Shown one piece after another: positions 40,668 to 51,073 of a stretch of 64,000 bases of DNA. Numbering within the stretch: position 1 is the first letter of the stretch; every line of letters starts with the position of its first letter. Source of the DNA: Providencia zhijiangensis (GTDB lineage Bacteria > Pseudomonadota > Gammaproteobacteria > Enterobacterales > Enterobacteriaceae); NCBI RefSeq assembly GCF_030315915.2, contig NZ_CP135990.1:2480001-2544000 (forward strand). Reading direction: 5' to 3'. The position numbers and the translations under genes were made by a program. The notes under the pieces are model-generated. The model did no database searches. It was not told where the DNA came from and was given only the letters and a program-made list of their open reading frames with translations.

Positions 40668-41117
40668 ATGGCTTTTATTAGAAGAACCGTGCAAACAAAT
40701 ATCTTTGAAGAGTTTTACCCAACGACACTCGCATTCAATGCTGGTAAGAAAAACTATTTCTTAGGGCACTCAAAAGACAAGTCCTACATGATCTACAACA
40801 TGACAGACGCAGGGAAAATCGAACCCACTGTCGTTGTACAAAAAGGGAAATTAAAAACGTACCTGCAAAATATTCAAGCCTTCTACGACACGACTCAAAA
40901 CAAGCAATATTTATACGGTTATAATCTCGATGAGAAAGTTATCGATGTCTATCAAATCGCTGATAATGCCAGTATCGCGCTGATGTATTCTGAGGAGTTC
41001 ACCGTTGAAGATTCTATAAAGTCAGCAACTTTCTTCATCATTAATGGCGTGCTGTGCTTCTATACGCAATCTGATAAAACTAAGAACTGGTATATCTACA
41101 ACTTAATTAATTATTAA
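40668..41117 (+). CDS. Hypothetical protein, 149 residues
   Basis: I do not recognise this protein. It has no signal peptide or membrane segment, is rich in Tyr, Lys and Ile, and seems made of beta-strand-like blocks (KNYFLGHSKDKSYMIYNM, KQYLYGYNLDEKVIDVYQI, NGVLCFYTQSDKTKNWYIYNL) with a loose repeat of about 45 residues, as in propeller-like blades. AGAGGAA lies upstream of the ATG and a perfect-palindrome terminator follows. AT-rich, flanked by leuE and yfhL. Confidence 0.6.
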   Translation: MAFIRRTVQTNIFEEFYPTTLAFNAGKKNYFLGHSKDKSYMIYNMTDAGKIEPTVVVQKGKLKTYLQNIQAFYDTTQNKQYLYGYNLDEKVIDVYQIADNASIALMYSEEFTVEDSIKSATFFIINGVLCFYTQSDKTKNWYIYNLINY

Positions 41118-41154
41118 TTTAATATTTTCTATTAATTTCTAATTGTCTTATCCA

Positions 41155-41190
41155 ATAAGAGCTTAAATTTAAGCTCTTATTTTATTTTTA
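41155..41190 (+). terminator. Terminator after the 149-residue gene
   Basis: ATAAGAGCTTAAA / TTTAAGCTCTTAT is a perfect 26-base palindrome followed by TTTATTTTTA. The palindrome has no separate loop, so four to six central bases would form it. Confidence 0.8.
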
Positions 41191-41410
41191 TAAATAAAAT
41201 CATCTTTATATTATTAATTCCGCTTTACTTATAGACCATCCACATTGAATCACACTTAAAACTCTTGATTTTTCTGCTTGTTTATTACTATTTTTTCGTT
41301 AAGTATATTCGTTCACTCACACATAATTCAGTGTCTAATTGATTTACTTCAGTGTAAAATGGCGTCCGAAAACGTATACTACTGCTTTGAATCTGATATA
41401 ACTAATTGAA

Positions 41411-41671
41411 ATGGCACTATTAATTACTAAAAAATGCATTAACTGCGATATGTGTGAACCCGAATGCCCAAATGATGCAATTTTCATGGGGTCGGAAATC
41501 TATGAAATAGATTCTAACTTGTGTACTGAATGCGTTGGGCACTATGATAAACCCACTTGCCAGTCAGTTTGCCCCATAACTAATACGATTATTACAGACC
41601 CTGAGCATGTTGAATCCCAAGAACAACTCTGGGATAAATTTGTCATGATCCATCACGCCGATAAAATCTAA
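41411..41671 (+). CDS. yfhL: 2[4Fe-4S] ferredoxin YfhL
   Basis: An 86-residue ferredoxin of the Alvin type. Two cluster motifs are visible: Cys9-12-15-19 and Cys38-41-50-54, the second with the long eight-residue insert (CTECVGHYDKPTCQSVC) typical of YfhL. E. coli YfhL has been linked to tRNA hydroxylation by TrhP. No strong ribosome site is visible. It is next to acpS, as in E. coli. Confidence 0.93.
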   Translation: MALLITKKCINCDMCEPECPNDAIFMGSEIYEIDSNLCTECVGHYDKPTCQSVCPITNTIITDPEHVESQEQLWDKFVMIHHADKI

Positions 41672-41772
41672 TTTCGCAAATACGCTGAATACATTTGTTA
41701 ACGTGACGATGGCTCAGCTCTGCGATATTCAATTTTTTGTTTTACTAAAAACATCCATCCGTTGAAGCACAC

Positions 41773-41823
41773 TTTCATTAAAGTACTATTTTCATTAAAG
41801 TACTATTTTCATTAAAGTACTAT
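41773..41823. repeat. 17-bp tandem repeat, three copies
   Basis: TTTCATTAAAGTACTAT occurs three times head to tail (41773, 41790, 41807), with a partial, changed fourth copy. It lies between convergent yfhL and acpS and may vary in copy number between strains. Confidence 0.9.
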
Positions 41824-41833
41824 TTCATTGAAA

Positions 41834-41862
41834 CATTGCCGACCAAAAACAAGTCGGCAATG
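41834..41862 (-). terminator. Hairpin after acpS
   Basis: CATTGCCGAC / GTCGGCAATG with a nine-base loop lies eight bases past the acpS stop. The T tract on the minus strand is weak (TTTC). Confidence 0.6.
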
Positions 41863-41870
41863 AGTAATGC

Positions 41871-42254
41871 CTACAGACTTTCAATAATCACTGTTGCAGC
41901 CGCATAGTGCCGCTCATCAGTAATCGAAACATGAAAATGCGTGGCTTTTAAATTATTGGCTAGTTTTAGCGCCTCACCGCTCAGTGAAAGTAACGGTTTA
42001 CCTAGCTCATCGTTTGTGATTTCAAACTGATTAAAAGCCAAACCATTACGGATCCCCGTACCTAATGCCTTAGCCGCCGCTTCTTTCACTGCAAATCGCT
42101 TAGCAAGAAAACGCGCAGGCTTAGCTTGTTGCTGATATTGTGCATATTCATGTTCTGTTAAAATACGCTTCGCTAAGCTATCAGCGGAGCGCTCAATGAC
42201 AGATTCAATACGCGTAATCTCAACAATATCTGTACCTAAACCTACAATAGCCAT
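41871..42254 (-). CDS. acpS: Holo-ACP synthase
   Basis: A 127-residue phosphopantetheinyl transferase that converts apo- to holo-acyl carrier protein. The signatures GLGTDIVEI near the start and [18 protein letters not shown] in the middle are present, with the Mg-binding Asp in GTD and Glu in VKEA. Its start shares one base with the pdxJ stop, so the two are coupled. Confidence 0.97.
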   Translation of the reverse strand: MAIVGLGTDIVEITRIESVIERSADSLAKRILTEHEYAQYQQQAKPARFLAKRFAVKEAAAKALGTGIRNGLAFNQFEITNDELGKPLLSLSGEALKLANNLKATHFHVSITDERHYAAATVIIESL

Positions 42255-42985
42255 TATTTACGCGCTTCTGTGAGTAAGCTTTTCATGTCGGATACAGCTT
42301 GAGCTAGACCACTAAACAGAGCTCGGCCAATAATCGCGTGCCCGATATTCAGTTCATAAATTTCAGGCAGTGCTGCGATACGTTGAACATTATGGTAAGT
42401 CAATCCATGTCCCGCATTCACTTTAATGCCTTTACCCGCTGCATAGCTTACGCCATCACGAATACGACGAAATTCAAGATCTTGCTCTTGTTCAGTTTTA
42501 GCATCCGCGTATGCGCCTGTGTGAATTTCAATAAATGGTGCACCACACTCTTGAGCAGCATCAATTTGTTCATGATCCGCATCGATAAATAAAGAGACTA
42601 AAATACCGGCTTCGGTCAGTCGTTTTACTGCGGATGCGACTTTTTGTTTTTGCCCTGCAACATCAAGCCCACCTTCAGTAGTCACCTCTTCACGCTTTTC
42701 TGGAACTAAGCAGCAATAAGTCGGCTTAATACGACAAGCAATGTCAATCATCTCTTCCGTGACTGCCATTTCAAGGTTCATGCGCGTTTGAATGGTTTGG
42801 TTGAGCAGTTCAACGTCTCTATCGGTAATATGGCGGCGATCTTCACGTAAGTGAATAGTGATCCCGTCGGCTCCAGCTTGCTCAGCAACAAATGCCGCTT
42901 GAACAGGGTCAGGATATTGTGTTCCTCTTGCATTTCTAACAGTTGCAATGTGGTCAATGTTAACACCCAATAACAGCTCAGCCAT
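42254..42985 (-). CDS. pdxJ: Pyridoxine 5'-phosphate synthase
   Basis: A 243-residue TIM-barrel enzyme that joins 1-deoxyxylulose 5-phosphate and 3-amino-2-oxopropyl phosphate to make the B6 ring. The [18 protein letters not shown] start and the [13 protein letters not shown] and [11 protein letters not shown] phosphate-binding segments are conserved. It lies upstream of acpS, as in E. coli. Confidence 0.97.
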   Translation of the reverse strand: MAELLLGVNIDHIATVRNARGTQYPDPVQAAFVAEQAGADGITIHLREDRRHITDRDVELLNQTIQTRMNLEMAVTEEMIDIACRIKPTYCCLVPEKREEVTTEGGLDVAGQKQKVASAVKRLTEAGILVSLFIDADHEQIDAAQECGAPFIEIHTGAYADAKTEQEQDLEFRRIRDGVSYAAGKGIKVNAGHGLTYHNVQRIAALPEIYELNIGHAIIGRALFSGLAQAVSDMKSLLTEARK

Positions 42986-43289
42986 GTTTAACTCCCTATG
43001 AATAAACAGTCACTTATTTCTTGTCTGCCATATCCTACTGCAATTTATCGTATTGGGGGAAAAAATATCTCGTTCTTCCTCCCGGATTCCAAAGCAATAA
43101 TAATATTTCATCAATTACATTCATATTTTGGGAAGCGCCTCGAAGAAAATGGATAGGACGAAAACTTTGTCTAGATTGCCTGTAGTTTTGCGGTTACAAC
43201 AGTCCGCAGCTGGAAAGGTATATAGTTGGAAATGCTCGCAGTAATAACAAATAGAAAAAATAGCGTCATAAAACAAAATCAATTAATTG
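42986..43289. other. pdxJ-recO spacer, no gene seen
   Basis: These 304 bases hold no convincing frame, RNA gene or terminator. In E. coli recO and pdxJ are close together. The stretch is AT-rich and may carry a pdxJ promoter that I cannot place. Confidence 0.5.
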
Positions 43290-44015
43290 TTATGACTTCG
43301 CCATATTCTGAGAAGGGATAATAAATTGCCTGAAGAGTTCACGGCTTTTAAGGGGTTTACCGCCAAGGTAAGGTTTCAGTGCCATGCGGGTAAACCGTTT
43401 AGCGGCTTTTAAGGTGTCCGCATCTGGGAATTCGCGTTCGGCTAACGCTCTTAATTGCTTACCCGTGAATGTGAGTTGGTCAACAATCAGGCTGCCAATA
43501 AACCCTTTTTCTTCACGGTAACGGTAGGTCATGGTGTCTGAAACTGGCTCACCACTGCCCGCACAATGTAAAAAATCTACGCCGTAACCGAGATAAGACA
43601 GCAAAGCGAGCTCGAACTGGCGTAAAGCAGATTCAGGCGTGCGTTCACTTCCGGCTAAAACTTGCAAGCAATTGAGGTAATCAAAAAATAGAGATGAATA
43701 CGGTGTGCCAAACTCAATAACCCGAGCGGTAAGTTCATTAAGGTATAAACCACTATATAAAACAGTGCCACTAAGAGGGAGAGCAAGAGAGACAGGATCA
43801 GCATTGATGAGGGTTTTGATTTCACCTTTGCCACTCCAACGGATCAACAAAGGTGTAAAAGGCTGCAAGCAGCCTCTTAATGGTGAGCGGTTGCGTCTCG
43901 CACCCTTTGCTAGCAAACGAATTTTTCCTTCCCCTTCCGTGAAAAAGTCAATCAATAGACTCGTTTCACTGTAAGGACGGGAATGGAGCACAAACGCGCG
44001 TTGCCAACCACTCAC
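43290..44015 (-). CDS. recO: DNA repair protein RecO
   Basis: A 241-residue recombination mediator that, with RecR, loads RecA on SSB-coated DNA and anneals strands. It has the N-terminal OB fold ([23 protein letters not shown]) and the helical C-terminal part; the zinc cysteines found in some homologs are absent, as in E. coli. It starts 12 bases after era. Confidence 0.95.
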   Translation of the reverse strand: MSGWQRAFVLHSRPYSETSLLIDFFTEGEGKIRLLAKGARRNRSPLRGCLQPFTPLLIRWSGKGEIKTLINADPVSLALPLSGTVLYSGLYLNELTARVIEFGTPYSSLFFDYLNCLQVLAGSERTPESALRQFELALLSYLGYGVDFLHCAGSGEPVSDTMTYRYREEKGFIGSLIVDQLTFTGKQLRALAEREFPDADTLKAAKRFTRMALKPYLGGKPLKSRELFRQFIIPSQNMAKS

Positions 44016-44026
44016 AATGTCACCGA

Positions 44027-44935
44027 TTATTTTAAATCGTCAACATAGCCCAGACTGCGCAGTGCTCTTTCGTCATCTGCCCAACCGGATTTAACTTTAA
44101 CCCAAAGCTCTAAGTGAACTTTAGTTTCAAACAGACGTTCCATATCAATACGAGCTTCGGTACCAATGGTTTTCAGCTTGCTACCTTTATTACCGATAAC
44201 CATTTTTTTCTGACCTTCACGCTCAACTAAGATCAGTCCGTTAATATGGTAGCCACCCTTATCCATCTCTTTAAACTGTTCAATTTCAACAGTCACTGAG
44301 TATGGTAGCTCGTCACCTAAGAAACGCATCAGTTTTTCACGAATAATTTCAGAGGCCATAAAACGCTGAGAGCGGTCTGTAATATAGTCTTCAGGGAAGT
44401 GGTGAATAGCTTCAGGGATGTGCTGCTTCACAATCTTCGCGATGGTATCAACGCCAGTGCCTTTTTCTGCACTGATTGGCACCACGTCCAAGAAATTCAT
44501 TTTTTGGCTGATCATACCGATGTGTGGCAGTAAGCTGGTTTTATCCACCACATTATCAATTTTGTTGATCGCCAAAATGACTGGGCAACGCAAGCTAGAT
44601 AGCTTGTTCAGCACCATTTCATCATCAGGTGTCCAATGGGTACCTTCAACCACAAAAATAACCAATTCAACATCGCCAATAGAGCTGGATGCTGCGCGGT
44701 TCATCAAACGGTTAATTGCTCTTTTTTCTTCAATATGAAGACCTGGGGTATCAACATAGATAATTTGGTAATTATCTTCTGTATGGATCCCCATAATACG
44801 GTGGCGAGTTGTCTGTGGCTTTCTCGATGTGATCGAGACTTTTTGCCCCAGTAACTGATTTAACAGTGTTGATTTCCCAACATTTGGTCGTCCAACTATG
44901 GCAACAAAACCACAGTGGGATTGTAATTCACTCAT
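44027..44935 (-). CDS. era: GTPase Era
   Basis: A 302-residue GTPase for 16S rRNA maturation and 30S assembly. G motifs: GRPNVGKS (16-23), DTPGL and NKID; the C-terminal KH domain has the [13 protein letters not shown] loop. Its start overlaps the rnc stop by four bases, so it is translated together with RNase III. Confidence 0.98.
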   Translation of the reverse strand: MSELQSHCGFVAIVGRPNVGKSTLLNQLLGQKVSITSRKPQTTRHRIMGIHTEDNYQIIYVDTPGLHIEEKRAINRLMNRAASSSIGDVELVIFVVEGTHWTPDDEMVLNKLSSLRCPVILAINKIDNVVDKTSLLPHIGMISQKMNFLDVVPISAEKGTGVDTIAKIVKQHIPEAIHHFPEDYITDRSQRFMASEIIREKLMRFLGDELPYSVTVEIEQFKEMDKGGYHINGLILVEREGQKKMVIGNKGSKLKTIGTEARIDMERLFETKVHLELWVKVKSGWADDERALRSLGYVDDLK

Positions 44936-45612
44936 TCAATCTCCAAGATTTTCAATGCTTGTTCTGCTGCGGCTTGCTCCGCTTTACGACGGCTTGAGCC
45001 TATGCCGTTAATCGGCTCTTCAATGCCGCTCACTTGGCAATGGATCGTAAATTCTTGATCATGAGCTTCACCTTTCACATGTACCACTAAATAGTTTGGT
45101 AGTGGAAGATGACGCCCTTGCAGATATTCTTGTAGCCGCGTTTTCGGGTCTTTTTGTTTATCACCCGGACTAATTTCATCCAATCTTACTTTGTACCATG
45201 CCAGAATGATCTGTTCGATAGTTTGAATATTACTATCAAGGAAAATCCCGCCAATTAAGGCTTCAACGGTATCAGCTAAGATCGATTCTCGGCGGAAACC
45301 GCCACTTTTTAATTCACCCGGACCTAAACGTAAACATTCACCGAGTTCAAATTCACGGGCAATTTCTGCCAGTGTATTTCCACGCACTAACGTTGCGCGC
45401 ATACGGCTCATATCACCCTCATCCACTTTAGGGAAACGATGATAGAGATCGTTAGCAATCACAAAACTGAGAATTGAATCACCCAAAAACTCCAGTCTTT
45501 CATTATGTTTGCTGCTAGCACTTCGATGAGTTAATGCCTGAATTAATAAATCATTTTGCTGGAATGTATATCCCAGCTTACGCTGTAATTTTTCTAACAA
45601 AGAGGGGTTCAT
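44932..45612 (-). CDS. rnc: Ribonuclease III
   Basis: A 226-residue double-strand-specific endoribonuclease that processes rRNA precursors and many mRNAs. The catalytic signature [11 protein letters not shown] lies near 40-50 and a C-terminal dsRNA-binding domain covers about 155-225 ([13 protein letters not shown]). A nested hairpin in its leader resembles the self-cleavage target known from E. coli. Confidence 0.98.
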   Translation of the reverse strand: MNPSLLEKLQRKLGYTFQQNDLLIQALTHRSASSKHNERLEFLGDSILSFVIANDLYHRFPKVDEGDMSRMRATLVRGNTLAEIAREFELGECLRLGPGELKSGGFRRESILADTVEALIGGIFLDSNIQTIEQIILAWYKVRLDEISPGDKQKDPKTRLQEYLQGRHLPLPNYLVVHVKGEAHDQEFTIHCQVSGIEEPINGIGSSRRKAEQAAAEQALKILEIE

Positions 45613-45649
45613 GTGCGCCCAACCATTCTACGTTTAATAAAAAAGCACA

Positions 45650-45692
45650 CGCAACAGACCTGTAAAATCAGCTATTTTACAAAACTGTTGCG
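45650..45692 (-). promoter_or_regulatory. Candidate RNase III target hairpin in the rnc leader
   Basis: CGCAACAG (45650-45657) pairs with CTGTTGCG (45685-45692), and inside it TGTAAAAT pairs with ATTTTACA. It lies about 38-80 bases before the rnc start. E. coli RNase III limits its own synthesis by cutting a leader stem-loop. Confidence 0.6.
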
Positions 45693-45852
45693 TTTGCACT
45701 GACTTCCTCCGACCATCACCCGTAAGCAATTGATATTCGAAAAATAAATTTTATGAATTATCGGAATTTAACGAGGATAGTTAATAATTAGGAAGTCAAT
45801 AATGTTTAAAACAACATTATTGTACACTGGGTAAAATAATAATGCTTATGAT

Positions 45853-45882
45853 AATGCGAGTTTTCTCATGAAAACCCGCATT
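45853..45882 (-). other. Hairpin after lepB
   Basis: AATGCGAGTTTT / AAAACCCGCATT (one mismatch) lies just past the lepB stop without a T-run. It may be a 3' stabiliser or a weak terminator. Confidence 0.45.
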
Positions 45883-45894
45883 GTCTGAAATGAA

Positions 45895-46860
45895 TTATAG
45901 AGGACCAATTCGGCTAAAGCGAATACCTGTAGGCCATTCGTTCTCTTGTTTATCTAAACTTAACCAGATAAACACCGCACGGCCCACTAAATTTTGCTCA
46001 GGAACAAAGCCCCACATACGGCTATCAGAGCTGTTGTCTCTATTATCACCCATCATAAAATAGTGTTTCTCAGGTACAATCCACTCATTAAGTGGTAAAC
46101 CTGGTTGTACATATTTTGATTGAGTAATGTAGTTATTAATCGTCAAAATTTGGTGCGTAACGGTATCTAATTTCTCACTTCGACCATATTGACGCAGTGA
46201 GTTATTCGGTACCGCTTGGTCTACTGGGATTTGATAATTACCATATTGATTATCAACCACAGAGCTATTTTCAAATACCATTGTCCATTCACTTGGCTCT
46301 AATGGGCCATAAGTAACTGGTAATTTTTCTGTGCATTTATTGTCTGCACAGTTAGGGTAAATAGTCAGCTCTTTCGCTTCGGGGTTATAAATGATTTTAT
46401 CCCCCGGCAAACCAATAACACGTTTCACGAAGTCTACATTTGGCTCTTTCGGATATTTAAATACCGCGATATCTCCACGATTAGGCTTACCCGTTTCGAT
46501 TAATGTGGTTTGAGTAATAGGATCTTTCAATCCATAAGAAAACTTCTCAACCAACATAAAATCACCAACTAAGAGTGTTGGCATCATCGAACCTGATGGA
46601 ATTTGGAACGGCTCATAAATAAACGAACGAACAACCAAAACAATGGCTAACACAGGAAAAATTGAGGTTCCCGTTTCCAGCCACGACGGACGACGAACTG
46701 CTTTCGCGAGTTCATCTTCGTTCATTGAGCCGTTTGTTACTTCCCGCAATTTTTTAAGTTTCGCTTTACGTGCTGGCGCAAACTTAAATTTATCTAAGCA
46801 CCAAATAATCCCTGTCACCAGCGTAGCCAGTGTGAGGATCAGGGCAAATGTGTTAGCCAT
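45895..46860 (-). CDS. lepB: Signal peptidase I
   Basis: A 321-residue inner-membrane protease that removes signal peptides. Catalytic Ser91 (IPSGSMMPT) and Lys146 (DFVKRVIG) are at the E. coli positions; box E GDNRDNSSDSR is present. Two N-terminal membrane segments lie at about 3-22 and 62-77. It starts 17 bases after lepA, as in the E. coli lepA-lepB operon. Confidence 0.98.
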   Translation of the reverse strand: MANTFALILTLATLVTGIIWCLDKFKFAPARKAKLKKLREVTNGSMNEDELAKAVRRPSWLETGTSIFPVLAIVLVVRSFIYEPFQIPSGSMMPTLLVGDFMLVEKFSYGLKDPITQTTLIETGKPNRGDIAVFKYPKEPNVDFVKRVIGLPGDKIIYNPEAKELTIYPNCADNKCTEKLPVTYGPLEPSEWTMVFENSSVVDNQYGNYQIPVDQAVPNNSLRQYGRSEKLDTVTHQILTINNYITQSKYVQPGLPLNEWIVPEKHYFMMGDNRDNSSDSRMWGFVPEQNLVGRAVFIWLSLDKQENEWPTGIRFSRIGPL

Positions 46861-46877
46861 TAAGACTCCTTGTAAAC

Positions 46878-48680
46878 TTAGCTGTCTTTACCAACGTGCA
46901 ATATAGCAAGGAACGCTTCTTGTGGGAGTTCAACGTTACCCACTTGCTTCATACGTTTCTTACCGTCCTTTTGCTTCTGTAACAGTTTCTTCTTACGGCT
47001 AACGTCACCGCCATAACATTTGGCAAGAACGTTTTTGCGCAGCTGTTTCACTGTAGAACGAGCAATAATGTGGTTACCAATTGCTGCTTGGATAGCAATA
47101 TCAAACTGTTGACGTGGAATAAGCTCTTTCATTTTTTCCACCAGCTCACGTCCGCGGTACTGCGAGTTGCCACGGTGAGTGATCAGCGCTAATGCGTCGA
47201 CACGTTCGTTGTTGATTAACACATCCACACGCACCATGTCTGACGTTTGGAAACGTTTGAATGAATAATCTAAAGAAGCATAACCACGAGAGGTTGATTT
47301 TAAACGGTCAAAGAAATCCAGCACCACTTCTGACATCGGAATTTCGTAGGTCAAAGAAACCTGGTTTCCGTGATAAACCATGTTGGTTTGTACGCCACGT
47401 TTTTCAATACACAGAGTGATAACGTTACCTAAATACTCTTTAGGCATCAGCATATGACACTCAGCGATAGGCTCTCTTAACTCTTCGATGTTATTCAGCG
47501 GTGGTAATTTCGACGGACTATCCACATAAACAATCTCGCCATTAGTTTGCTGAACTTCATAAACTACCGTTGGCGCCGTAGTGATTAAGTCGAGATCGTA
47601 TTCACGCTCTAAACGCTCTTGAATGATTTCCATGTGCAATAAGCCAAGGAAACCACAACGGAAACCGAATCCTAATGCTGTTGACGTTTCTGGTTCATAG
47701 AACAAGGAAGCATCATTCAGGCTTAATTTACCCAATGCATCGCGGAAAGCTTCATAGTCATCAGAGCTAACAGGGAACAGACCCGCATAAACTTGAGGTT
47801 TCACTTTTTTGAAGCCCGGTAATGCTTTATCTGCTGGGTTACGAGCACCTGTTAAAGTATCCCCAACTGGGGCGCCAGTGATGTCTTTAATCGCACACAC
47901 TAACCAGCCTACTTCACCGCAGTTAAGCACATCACGATCAACTTGTTTTGGTGTGAAAATACCGAGGCGATCCGCGTTATACACGTTGCCCGTACTCATC
48001 ACTTTAACTTTGTCGCCTTTTCTCAACGTACCATTTTTAATACGGATCAGAGAAACAACACCTAAATAGTTATCGAACCAAGAGTCGATAATCAGCGCTT
48101 GTAACGGTGCATCACCATCACCTTCTGGTGGTGGAATTTCTTTCACTAAACGTTCGATAACATCTTGAACACCGATACCGGTTTTCGCAGAACAACGAAC
48201 TGCATCATGGGCATCAAGACCCACAATGTCTTCAATCTCATCAGCAACACGCTCAGGATCAGCGGCTGGTAAGTCAATCTTGTTCAGGACTGGAACCACT
48301 TCCAAATCCATTTCAATGGCGGTATAGCAGTTCGCTAAGGTTTGAGCTTCAACACCCTGCCCTGCATCCACAACTAATAATGCGCCTTCACACGCAGCCA
48401 ATGAACGAGAAACTTCATAGGAGAAGTCCACGTGTCCTGGGGTGTCGATAAAGTTCAGTTGGTAAGTTTCGCCATCCGCCGCTTTATAATCGAGCGTTAC
48501 GCTCTGTGCTTTGATGGTGATACCACGTTCACGTTCCAGATCCATAGAGTCTAAAACCTGAGCCGCCATTTCACGGTCAGTTAAGCCACCACAGATTTGA
48601 ATAATACGATCTGACAACGTTGATTTTCCGTGGTCGATATGTGCAATGATCGAAAAGTTTCTGATGTTTTTGATTTTCAA
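46878..48680 (-). CDS. lepA: Elongation factor 4 (LepA)
   Basis: A 600-residue translational GTPase that affects ribosome assembly and initiation. G1 is AHIDHGKST (13-21), followed by DTPGHVDF and NKIDLP; the C-terminal domain typical of EF4 ends [19 protein letters not shown]. The length is typical. The 294-base spacer upstream holds only the promoter region and the rse terminator. Confidence 0.98.
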   Translation of the reverse strand: MKIKNIRNFSIIAHIDHGKSTLSDRIIQICGGLTDREMAAQVLDSMDLERERGITIKAQSVTLDYKAADGETYQLNFIDTPGHVDFSYEVSRSLAACEGALLVVDAGQGVEAQTLANCYTAIEMDLEVVPVLNKIDLPAADPERVADEIEDIVGLDAHDAVRCSAKTGIGVQDVIERLVKEIPPPEGDGDAPLQALIIDSWFDNYLGVVSLIRIKNGTLRKGDKVKVMSTGNVYNADRLGIFTPKQVDRDVLNCGEVGWLVCAIKDITGAPVGDTLTGARNPADKALPGFKKVKPQVYAGLFPVSSDDYEAFRDALGKLSLNDASLFYEPETSTALGFGFRCGFLGLLHMEIIQERLEREYDLDLITTAPTVVYEVQQTNGEIVYVDSPSKLPPLNNIEELREPIAECHMLMPKEYLGNVITLCIEKRGVQTNMVYHGNQVSLTYEIPMSEVVLDFFDRLKSTSRGYASLDYSFKRFQTSDMVRVDVLINNERVDALALITHRGNSQYRGRELVEKMKELIPRQQFDIAIQAAIGNHIIARSTVKQLRKNVLAKCYGGDVSRKKKLLQKQKDGKKRMKQVGNVELPQEAFLAILHVGKDS

Positions 48681-48907
48681 GGTAATATCTTCTTTTAAAT
48701 TGCCTTACAAAATCAGTTTTGAGCAAATTTTGCCACAAAACTAAAATGCTATGATTATCACAAGATTGCTAATTAGCAGCATTTTACATACAAGAACCCA
48801 CTAACACAAAGATTCAATGTAAAACAACTGTAAACTTGCCAAAGTTGAATGAGTTACTTATTTCATTTTTCTTCGTTTTTCTTCATTTTTGAACGACTAA
48901 AAACAAA

Positions 48908-48956
48908 ATCGCCTGTAGTAAAAAGCTTGTGTCGTGAAAGCTTAGCTACAGGCGAT
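48908..48956 (-). terminator. Terminator after rseC
   Basis: ATCGCCTGTAG / CTACAGGCGAT with an inner AAGCTT pair, followed by TTTGTTTTT on the minus strand. It ends the rpoE-rseABC transcript. Confidence 0.85.
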
Positions 48957-48974
48957 GATGTGAGACAATGGCAT

Positions 48975-49439
48975 TCAACAATGTGTTTGAACGCTGATTT
49001 CGCCGGGGGGCAGTCCTATTTGTAAAACGATTGGCTGAAAATCGATTTTATTACGCCAACGTGAAGCCATTTCTCGCGCAGTGAAAAAGCCAGCAAACCC
49101 ACCGAAAATTCCTGCTAATGCGACCCATACCTGCTCAAATTCAGCTAATTGAGCCAATGCGGCAAATAAAAACAATCCAACCAATGGCGTTAAATAGACT
49201 AACATCGCAGAACGCAGTAAGCTCCCTTCAGGAATACCCACTTCAATTTTTTGTCCAACAACCAAAGGCTGTTCAACTTCAATTTCCAATTCGTGCTCAG
49301 TGTTAGGCCCAATTTTATTTAAAGCATATGAACCACAAGCAGCACGAGCGCTGCAACTTCCACATCCGGCTGAAGAGCCATAACGCAATAATGCTCGCCC
49401 TTTCTGCCACCTAATCACCGTTGCCCATTCTTTTACCAT
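48975..49439 (-). CDS. rseC: SoxR-reducing/sigma-E modulator RseC
   Basis: A 154-residue inner-membrane protein with a cysteine-rich N-terminal part (CGSCSARAACGSYAL) and two membrane segments at about 72-92 and 98-116. RseC takes part in reduction of SoxR and weakly affects sigma-E. It starts three bases before the preceding rseB stop region ends, completing the rpoE-rseABC order. Confidence 0.93.
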   Translation of the reverse strand: MVKEWATVIRWQKGRALLRYGSSAGCGSCSARAACGSYALNKIGPNTEHELEIEVEQPLVVGQKIEVGIPEGSLLRSAMLVYLTPLVGLFLFAALAQLAEFEQVWVALAGIFGGFAGFFTAREMASRWRNKIDFQPIVLQIGLPPGEISVQTHC

Positions 49440-49442
49440 GAT

Positions 49443-50393
49443 TTACTCCCGAAACTGAATGCTACTCGCAATTAACTGGGATGTTGATAGCGGTAACTCC
49501 CCTATTATCGTAATCACATTTTGCTTTTGAGTCATGGTGTAAATTGTGCGGCGACCATTTTGTAGTGGCTGATCAAGTAAAGGACCTTTCGATGTTTTTG
49601 TCACATTAACCGAAAAGGTAAATAGCCCATCGCTGAACATTGCCGTTTCAATGATGTCATCATCGCTTAATTTTCGCGTAGAGCGAGACACTTCCTCAAA
49701 GCCTGGAGGCAGCATTCCCACCCGCCATTTAAACGATGGATTTTCGTTTTTCGGCGACACTAATAATGGTGGTAAATTTACATTACTGAGAGATTTCAAT
49801 GAATTTTGTACATTCTTGCTATCTAAAACAGTCGAAATCACCCTAAACTGTTCCAGTGTTTGATTATTGTTGTCGAGTAAATCAACACGCAGTGGCAATT
49901 TAGTTTCTTCATCGATTAATAACACATAATTAAATCGAGAATTGTCTTTTGAAATAATTCGCATGACTAATGCGGGTCTATCACCAATATGCGTACGACC
50001 AGCATCGATAAAATTATAATAAGGCTGAATTTTTTGGTAATCCGCAAAAAGTACCGTAGGTAAGTTATCAATGATATGTTCACCATTTAAGCTAAACGCA
50101 TCGAATCCCGGTTCAAAATAACTAATTCGGTTACCATTTTGCACTATCTCTCGGCGAGATGAATCCATCTGGATCATTTGAGAAATAGGGACTCCATTAA
50201 TAATCGCGTGGCGATAGCGCACTGGAACGATATTTTGCGGATTGAATGTCATAAACGACATTTCATAGGACAGGTTCTGGGCAGCCGTTCCCATTTCTTT
50301 GAAAAGAACATCGGCATCCGTAGATGATGCCGACGCTTGATTAGACATAATCAGGCTGCCCGTCAGGCAGAAGACGGATAACCATTTATTCAT
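49443..50393 (-). CDS. rseB: Periplasmic sigma-E regulator RseB
   Basis: A 316-residue secreted protein with a clear signal peptide ending near ASASSTDA. It binds RseA and blocks DegS cleavage until displaced by lipopolysaccharide intermediates. The LolA-like N-terminal domain and the smaller C-terminal domain are both present. Its start shares one base with the rseA stop. Confidence 0.95.
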   Translation of the reverse strand: MNKWLSVFCLTGSLIMSNQASASSTDADVLFKEMGTAAQNLSYEMSFMTFNPQNIVPVRYRHAIINGVPISQMIQMDSSRREIVQNGNRISYFEPGFDAFSLNGEHIIDNLPTVLFADYQKIQPYYNFIDAGRTHIGDRPALVMRIISKDNSRFNYVLLIDEETKLPLRVDLLDNNNQTLEQFRVISTVLDSKNVQNSLKSLSNVNLPPLLVSPKNENPSFKWRVGMLPPGFEEVSRSTRKLSDDDIIETAMFSDGLFTFSVNVTKTSKGPLLDQPLQNGRRTIYTMTQKQNVITIIGELPLSTSQLIASSIQFRE

Positions 50394-51016
50394 TATTGCA
50401 GTTTAACCCCTGCTGATGCGGTATTTTTATCACTGTCTTGATGCGGCTGATTCAGCATTGAACGTCTTTCAATTTCATACTGTTGCAGCATGGCGTTGAT
50501 ACGTTGATTTTGTTGCTCGATTTGCTGAGATTGTTGCTCAGTACCAAACAATTGGCTATCTGAAAGATTTAAGCTAACTGGCGCACCACGTCCGACTGGA
50601 ACGGTATTAAATACAGGATCATCCACAGTAGAATCGACACTATTGCTTTGATTGTATTGTTGAACACCCACAATTACAGCGAGTGATACACATGCAGCCA
50701 CACCGATTTGCGTAATTTGGCTAGCCCATGGACGAATTTTGTTCCAAAACGGGAAGCCACTCCAGCTTGCTGGCTCTGGTTGTGATTCAACAACTGCTTG
50801 AGGATTAATTCGCACCGCTTCATTTTCCAGCGCTGCCGCAACTTTACTTGCAATATCAAAATGAATGACATCGCCTGTATCATTACGCAGAGTATCACGA
50901 ACAAGATGATAGCTCTCCCAACGTTGCTTTAACGTTGAATCACATGAAATGGTGTTAATAAGTTCTAAATCTAGAGCTTCACCATCCATCATTGCGGAAA
51001 GTTTCTCTCTTTGCAT
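50393..51016 (-). CDS. rseA: Anti-sigma-E factor RseA
   Basis: A 207-residue single-pass membrane protein: N-terminal sigma-E-binding domain (QREKLSAMMDGE), one membrane segment near 100-118 (IGVAACVSLAVIVGV) and a Gln-rich periplasmic tail. DegS and RseP cut it under envelope stress. I chose the ATG two codons inside the frame (AAGG upstream). The QQSQQIEQQNQ stretch may be a low-complexity expansion. Confidence 0.94.
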   Translation of the reverse strand: MQREKLSAMMDGEALDLELINTISCDSTLKQRWESYHLVRDTLRNDTGDVIHFDIASKVAAALENEAVRINPQAVVESQPEPASWSGFPFWNKIRPWASQITQIGVAACVSLAVIVGVQQYNQSNSVDSTVDDPVFNTVPVGRGAPVSLNLSDSQLFGTEQQSQQIEQQNQRINAMLQQYEIERRSMLNQPHQDSDKNTASAGVKLQ

Positions 51017-51073
51017 GCCCAATTACCTTCAGTTAATTGCTCACAGTTAAATGGTAACTCGCGACCCAACCAA

